Part shown: in pieces, positions 6,487-9,845 of the stretch
How the letters are laid out: every line of letters starts with the position of its first letter
How positions within the stretch are numbered: the stretch's first letter is position 1
Source of the DNA: Candidatus Alistipes excrementipullorum
GTDB taxonomy: Bacteria; Bacteroidota; Bacteroidia; Bacteroidales; Rikenellaceae
Length of the DNA: 9,845 bases
Direction of reading: 5' to 3'
NCBI GenBank assembly: GCA_019113665.1
Contig: DXGW01000025.1
Coordinates: 1 to 9,845, forward strand
The notes under the pieces: model-generated
The model's database searches: none
The model's input: only the letters and a program-made list of their open reading frames with translations
What the model was told of the DNA's origin: nothing
Position numbers and translations under genes: made by a program

Positions 6487-7199
6487 CGTCGGGCTATGTA
6501 AATGTGAGCTATGCCGAAACTTACGCTGCGCACCTCGCACGAAACGAAACCCGCCGCGCGCAGCATCTCGGCGAATTTGTCGGGCGACGGAAACTCATCG
6601 ACCGATTCGGGCAGATATTCATACGCGGCACCGTCATGCGACAGCATGCGGCCCACACGCGGCAGAATCTTGTGGAAATACCAGTGGTACAGGGCGCCGA
6701 ACATGCGGTTGTCCGGTTTCGAGAACTCGAGGACGACCAATGCGCCGCCCTCCCTTATCGTACGGCGGATCTCCCGCAGGCAGGCTTCGATATTCTCGAA
6801 ATTGCGCACGCCGAAGGCCACCGTCGCCACATCGACATTGCCGTCGCCGACATCGAGATGCTCGGCATCGCCCCGGTCGAGGGTTATGTGTTCGTCGAGT
6901 CCGCGCGCCAGGATCTTCCGGCGGGCGCGTTCGAGCATGGCTTCGGAAAGATCCACGCCGAGAATACGGCAGCCGCGTATGCGTTCGGCCATGGCAATGG
7001 CCAGATCGCCCGTGCCGGTCGCCACGTCGAGTATGCGTTTGGGGTGCATGCGGCGGACTATGCGCACCACGCGCCGGCGCCACATGCGGTCGGCATTCAT
7101 CGACAGCAGATGGTTCAGGCGGTCATATGTCGGGGCGATATGGTCGAACATGTCGCGCACCTGGTCCCGTTTCGAATCTTCCCGATCGTATGGTTTCAT
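6483..7199 (-). CDS. ubiE: Demethylmenaquinone C-methyltransferase UbiE/MenG
   Basis: A 238-aa class I SAM-dependent methyltransferase that methylates demethylmenaquinone in the last step of menaquinone synthesis. The N-terminal MFDHIAPTYDRLNHLLS segment (about 17-33) is typical of the family. SAM motif I is DVATGTGDLAI (about 58-68), the acidic motif II is GVDLSEAMLERAR (about 80-92), and the family signature FGVRNF follows at about 128-133, with VLEFSKP near 155. Length fits the family (about 230-250 aa). The ATG at 7199 is chosen over an upstream GTG at 7247, which would overlap the end of the permease gene and lie beyond the promoter. It heads a three-gene operon with the LEA-type and SPOR genes. 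Bacteroidetes use menaquinone as respiratory quinone, so menaquinone is the expected substrate. Confidence 0.93.
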   Translation of the reverse strand: MKPYDREDSKRDQVRDMFDHIAPTYDRLNHLLSMNADRMWRRRVVRIVRRMHPKRILDVATGTGDLAIAMAERIRGCRILGVDLSEAMLERARRKILARGLDEHITLDRGDAEHLDVGDGNVDVATVAFGVRNFENIEACLREIRRTIREGGALVVLEFSKPDNRMFGALYHWYFHKILPRVGRMLSHDGAAYEYLPESVDEFPSPDKFAEMLRAAGFVSCEVRSVSFGIAHIYIARR

Positions 7200-7207
7200 A
7201 ACAGATG

Positions 7208-7240
7208 CAAATTTAAAAAAATTATCGCAAAACAGGCAAA
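7208..7240 (-). promoter_or_regulatory. Consensus Bacteroidetes promoter of the ubiE operon
   Basis: On the - strand, TAAATTTG (7215-7208) matches TAnnTTTG exactly, and TTTG (7240-7237) lies 21 nt upstream, fitting the -33 box and its usual spacing. The -7 motif ends only 8 nt before the ubiE ATG at 7199, so the transcript would have a leader of a few nucleotides or none. Confidence 0.7.
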
Positions 7241-7243
7241 CCG

Positions 7244-8488
7244 TCACTCATATCTGACGGCCTCATCGGGTTTTATCGACGATACTATACGCGCCGGCAC
7301 CGTGAGCATGACCACTATCAGCGCCACCGTGCCGACATTCAGCAATACAAGCCACCACCAGCCGAGATCGATCGGCACGACCGACAGCATGTAACCCTCG
7401 GAGTCGAGTTTCACCAATCCGGTCCACTTCTGTATCAGACAGAGTGCAAGGCCGACCGCATCGCCCCATGCCACGCCCTTCGCGACGATGAATGCCGCCC
7501 GGTAGAGGAATACCCGGCGCAGCGAGGAGTCGTTCATGCCCAGAGCCTTCAGCACGCCGACCATGCGCGTGCGCTCAAGCACGAGTATGAGCAGGGCCGA
7601 GATCATGTTGAACAGAGCCACGGTCAACATTATGACGATGATCACCACGGCGTTGACGTTATGGGCCTTGAGCCAGTCGAATACATTGGGGAACAGGCGC
7701 GTGACACTCACGGCCATGAGTCCGTCGGCATCATCGCCGCCCTCGAGCAGCAGCCGGCGGTTCAGGCGGTCGGCAAAATCGTCGGCAAGGCCGAATCCGT
7801 CGACCCTCACCTCATATCCCGATATGGCGAGGGAGTCGCCGCCCATCAGGCGACGTACGTTGCGTATGTCCGTAAGCGCCATGGCATCGTCCATCTCGTC
7901 CATGCCGGTGGAGTATATGCCCGACACGCGGAAGCGGTCGCGGCGCGGCGGAGCATCGGCCGCAACGAAGAGCATCTCGACCCTGTCGCCGACCGACAGT
8001 GCGAGCCTCCCGGCAACGCCGCGCGACAGGAGTATGTCCTTGTACCGCACCGAATCGCCCGTACGGGGCAGTTCGCCCTCCAGCAGGTTGTCAGCAAAAA
8101 ACGACATGGCGCCGTCGCCCTCAACACCCTTCAGGGCAAGCCCGGCCACGCCTTCATCGGTTCGGGCTATGCCGCCCTTGACCGCATAGACATTCATCGA
8201 GACGAAACCGTCGGTCGTCGAGATCAGGCGTTCGATACCGGCACTGCGCCTTACCGGTGCAGGCTCGGCATACCCCGAAGCGCGCATGTCGGCAACCTGC
8301 ACGTGCGACGAAAAGCCGACCATCTTGTCGGATATGTCGCGCTTGAAGCCCATGACGATGGCCAGCGTCACGATCATCACGGCCATGCCTATAGCCACAG
8401 ATGCCGTAGCAATACGCACCATAACGTTGGGACGCCCTCCCGATGCCGAAAACGACGTACGTTCGGCTATGAAATATTCGACATTCAC
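7244..8488 (-). CDS. ABC transporter permease, LolC/LolE-FtsX type
   Basis: A 414-aa inner-membrane permease of the MacB/FtsX/LolCE class. The topology is one N-terminal TM (about 24-47), a periplasmic domain of about 230 residues (about 50-278), then three C-terminal TMs (about 279-304, 331-353, 376-399) forming the FtsX domain. The coupling segment LERTRMVGVLKALGM (304-318) is typical of permeases that contact the ATPase. Start: there is no ATG at the N-terminus. GTG at 8488 gives NVEYFIAERTSF, which matches the family's usual beginning, whereas an upstream TTG (8557) adds an unconserved leader and the next ATG deletes the conserved N-terminus. Homologues take part in lipoprotein release or export, but no ATPase gene (lolD-like) is adjacent, so the partner must be encoded elsewhere. 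Exact substrate unknown. Confidence 0.88.
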   Translation of the reverse strand: MNVEYFIAERTSFSASGGRPNVMVRIATASVAIGMAVMIVTLAIVMGFKRDISDKMVGFSSHVQVADMRASGYAEPAPVRRSAGIERLISTTDGFVSMNVYAVKGGIARTDEGVAGLALKGVEGDGAMSFFADNLLEGELPRTGDSVRYKDILLSRGVAGRLALSVGDRVEMLFVAADAPPRRDRFRVSGIYSTGMDEMDDAMALTDIRNVRRLMGGDSLAISGYEVRVDGFGLADDFADRLNRRLLLEGGDDADGLMAVSVTRLFPNVFDWLKAHNVNAVVIIVIMLTVALFNMISALLILVLERTRMVGVLKALGMNDSSLRRVFLYRAAFIVAKGVAWGDAVGLALCLIQKWTGLVKLDSEGYMLSVVPIDLGWWWLVLLNVGTVALIVVMLTVPARIVSSIKPDEAVRYE

Positions 8489-8554
8489 TCGACTTTCAAA
8501 ACATTCTGCTGCCGCAACGGAATGCGTCAGCGACCTTATTCGGGTAATTTTATG

Positions 8555-8562
8555 CAAAGTAA
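8555..8562 (-). promoter_or_regulatory. Possible -7 motif for the permease gene
   Basis: Read on the - strand, TTACTTTG (8562-8555) has one mismatch to TAnnTTTG, at the second base. I see no good -33 TTTG at the expected distance. It would give a leader of roughly 60 nt before the GTG at 8488. Confidence 0.3.
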
Positions 8563-8575
8563 CACAATTTTTTCC

Positions 8576-8583
8576 TATTTTTG
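8576..8583 (+). promoter_or_regulatory. Bacteroidetes -7 motif upstream of the metallopeptidase gene
   Basis: TATTTTTG is an exact match to TAnnTTTG. TATG at 8551-8554 lies 21 nt upstream, in the position expected for -33, with one mismatch to TTTG. The predicted start near 8588-8590 would place a 27-codon ORF (ATG 8597) as the first open frame of the message. Confidence 0.5.
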
Positions 8584-8596
8584 CACATTATTCGAT

Positions 8597-8680
8597 ATGA
8601 GCCGGGACGTTCCGGCGGTACGACCGCCGCGACCGAACCCGGAACTTACTAACAAAACAACGAACACGAATCTGTTATGA
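8597..8680 (+). CDS. Possible 27-aa upstream ORF coupled to the metallopeptidase
   Basis: A short frame of 27 codons plus stop begins with the first ATG after the predicted transcription start. Its TGA (8678-8680) overlaps the metallopeptidase ATG (8677-8679) as ATGA. The peptide has an Arg/Pro-rich first half (VRPPRP) and an Asn/Thr-rich second half and resembles no family I know. The overlap would allow translational coupling. Without comparative data it may be chance; it is given as a candidate only. Confidence 0.25.
   Translation: MSRDVPAVRPPRPNPELTNKTTNTNLL
8602..8642 (+). promoter_or_regulatory. Nested GC-rich stem-loop in the metallopeptidase leader
   Basis: CGGCGGT (8613-8619) and ACCGCCG (8623-8629) form a perfect 7-bp stem with a 3-nt loop. 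Outside it GTTC (8609-8612) can pair with GAAC (8635-8638) and CCGG (8602-8605) with CCGG (8639-8642). No T-run follows, so it is not an obvious terminator; it may be a leader structure affecting stability or translation. It falls inside the candidate upstream ORF. Confidence 0.4.
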
Positions 8681-9429
8681 TCACATTGCTTCAGGCGGGT
8701 ACTGCCGCCTATGACACGGGCTTCGCGCTCTCAAACCTGACTACTTCGGGGGCCTTCATACTGACCATCGTCATAGCCGTAGTCGGCTATCTGGTACAGG
8801 CACGCCTCCAGTTCGTATTCGAAAAATACTCGCAGGTGATGTTCCCCGGCGGTCTGACCGGCGCCGAAGTCGCCGAAAAGATGCTCCGCGACAACAATAT
8901 CCACAACGTAAGGATCACCCACGTCGCAGGACATCTCACCGACCACTTCAACCCGCAGACCATGACCGTCAACCTCAGCGACAGCGTCTATTCGAGCCGC
9001 AGCATTGCGGCGGCAGCCGTCGCCTGCCACGAGTGCGGCCATGCCGTGCAGCACGCACAGGGATATGCCCCGCTGCAGCTCCGCTCGCAACTCGTACCCA
9101 TCGTCAGCTTCTCGTCGCAGATAGCCATATGGGTCATTCTCGCAGGCCTTATTCTGATGTCGGCCACCGACAACGAGATCGTCTGCTGGATAGGCATCGG
9201 CCTGATAGGCATGTCGGCGCTCTTCTCGATCATCACGCTGCCGGTAGAATACAACGCTTCGGACCGAGCCCTCGAATGGCTCGAATCGAGCCGCACGCTC
9301 GAGGGCGAGCAGCTCGACGGCGCCCGCGTGGCTCTGCGCTGGGCCGCCCGCACATACCTTGTGGCCGCACTGGCCGCAATCGCTTCGGTCATCTACTACA
9401 TAACGCTGGTGATGAACCGCCGGCGCTAA
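8677..9429 (+). CDS. Membrane zinc metallopeptidase, YugP family
   Basis: A 250-aa membrane protein of the YugP/neutral zinc metallopeptidase family (Zn_peptidase_2). It has a TM near the N-terminus (about 25-44), then a catalytic region with the zinc motif HECGH (H118, E119, H122) set in VACHECGHAVQHAQGYAPLQ, two further membrane segments (about 143-162 and 168-190), PVEYNASDRAL (189-199) whose E191 is the likely third zinc ligand, and a last TM at about 226-245. Length (220-250 aa) and motif order fit the family. Substrates are not established. The start is the ATG at 8677, which overlaps the stop of a small upstream ORF. A PAP2 phosphatase gene begins 13 nt after the stop, suggesting one operon of envelope-related functions. 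Confidence 0.92.
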   Translation: MITLLQAGTAAYDTGFALSNLTTSGAFILTIVIAVVGYLVQARLQFVFEKYSQVMFPGGLTGAEVAEKMLRDNNIHNVRITHVAGHLTDHFNPQTMTVNLSDSVYSSRSIAAAAVACHECGHAVQHAQGYAPLQLRSQLVPIVSFSSQIAIWVILAGLILMSATDNEIVCWIGIGLIGMSALFSIITLPVEYNASDRALEWLESSRTLEGEQLDGARVALRWAARTYLVAALAAIASVIYYITLVMNRRR

Positions 9430-9442
9430 TACCGCGACAAAG

Positions 9443-9845
9443 ATGTACACGTTCGACCACGACCTGTTTCTGGCCCTCAACTTCGACGGGGGCAAATTCA
9501 TGGACACGGCCATGACCGTAATTTCCGGCACGGCCATGTGGATACCCCTGTACCTCTTCATCTTCGCCGCGATATGGAAGCGGTACGGCTGGAAAAACTG
9601 TCTGGCCTTCGTGGTATGCCTCGCGCTCGCCATGGGTCTGGCCGACATGTTCTGCGGCATATTCAAGCATTCGGGCCTGCTCAAGCACGTCTGGGAGAGT
9701 TTCCCGCCGCGCCCGCGTCCGATGTTCGAGCCGGCGATACGCGGAATGGTGCATGTGGTGTCGTACGCCCACGGCCCATACGGCACGGTGTCGGCACACG
9801 CCGCAACCGTCGCGGCTCTGGCCGTCATCTCGTCGCTGACCATAC
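9443..9845 (+). CDS. PAP2-family membrane phosphatase (3'-truncated by window end)
   Basis: The first 134 residues of a PAP2/undecaprenyl-diphosphatase-like protein; the 3' end lies outside the window. TMs are near 27-46 and 53-72. The sequence FKHSGLLKHVWESFPPRPRP (74-93) corresponds to phosphatase motif 1 (K-x6-RP), but the Lys-to-RP distance is longer than usual. VSYAHGPYGTVSAHA (106-120) contains the SxH of motif 2 (S117, H119). The third motif is expected beyond the end. Such enzymes dephosphorylate undecaprenyl pyrophosphate or lipid phosphates at the inner membrane. The ATG at 9443 follows the metallopeptidase stop by 13 nt and opens with the family-like MYTFDHDLFLALN. Confidence 0.85.
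   Translation, partial: MYTFDHDLFLALNFDGGKFMDTAMTVISGTAMWIPLYLFIFAAIWKRYGWKNCLAFVVCLALAMGLADMFCGIFKHSGLLKHVWESFPPRPRPMFEPAIRGMVHVVSYAHGPYGTVSAHAATVAALAVISSLTI

Noticed and set aside
7661..8680. 339-codon open frame on the + strand opposite the permease
   Set aside because: It is antisense to a well-supported FtsX-type permease, has low-complexity His/Arg-rich translation and no family resemblance. Only its last 28 codons, starting at ATG 8597, are kept as a possible leader ORF.
8731..9843. 370-codon open frame on the - strand opposite the metallopeptidase and PAP2 genes
   Set aside because: Both + strand genes carry diagnostic motifs (HECGH and SAH), and this frame is a codon-bias shadow.

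Overview
The window looks like chromosomal DNA from a high-GC member of the Bacteroidales. Alistipes/Rikenellaceae is my best guess, but it is an inference. The reasons are the Bacteroidetes-type promoter motifs (-7 TAnnTTTG, sometimes with a -33 TTTG), few Shine-Dalgarno sequences, a menaquinone methyltransferase, a PiT transporter with a C-terminal PhoU-like region, and the gene content. Coding density is high, and I see no mobile element, CRISPR array, tRNA or rRNA.

Left arm (about 1-5072, + strand): a PhoB/OmpR-type response regulator overlaps its sensor kinase by 17 nt. Next come a 119-aa helical protein of unknown function and a 760-aa PiT phosphate transporter with a C-terminal PhoU-like domain. 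I read these as one phosphate-sensing and uptake module. The kinase carries an extracytoplasmic sensor of the Bacillus PhoR kind. The gap after the kinase gene holds four TAAC cores at an exact 11-bp period (2240, 2251, 2262, 2273), which is the geometry of a PhoB/PhoP binding array. The DNA before the response regulator has two GTTA cores (the same word on the other strand), also 11 bp apart. A strong inverted repeat ends the block at 5040-5072.

Middle (about 5086-8488, - strand): a 77-aa Cys/Ala/Glu-rich lipoprotein has its own promoter. It is followed (in + coordinates) by a tight three-gene operon, ubiE/menG, a LEA-type lipoprotein and a SPOR-domain protein, linked by two ATGA overlaps and read from a near-consensus promoter (7208-7240) that would make an almost leaderless mRNA. 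Then comes a LolC/E-FtsX-type ABC permease that starts at GTG.

Right arm (8489-9845): a 188-bp divergent intergenic region carries a promoter, a nested GC hairpin and a 27-codon upstream ORF whose stop overlaps the start of a YugP-type zinc metallopeptidase. A PAP2 phosphatase follows 13 nt later and is cut by the window end.

The most interesting feature is the compact PhoBR/PiT-PhoU module with its iterated 11-bp repeats. Most other genes belong to known families.
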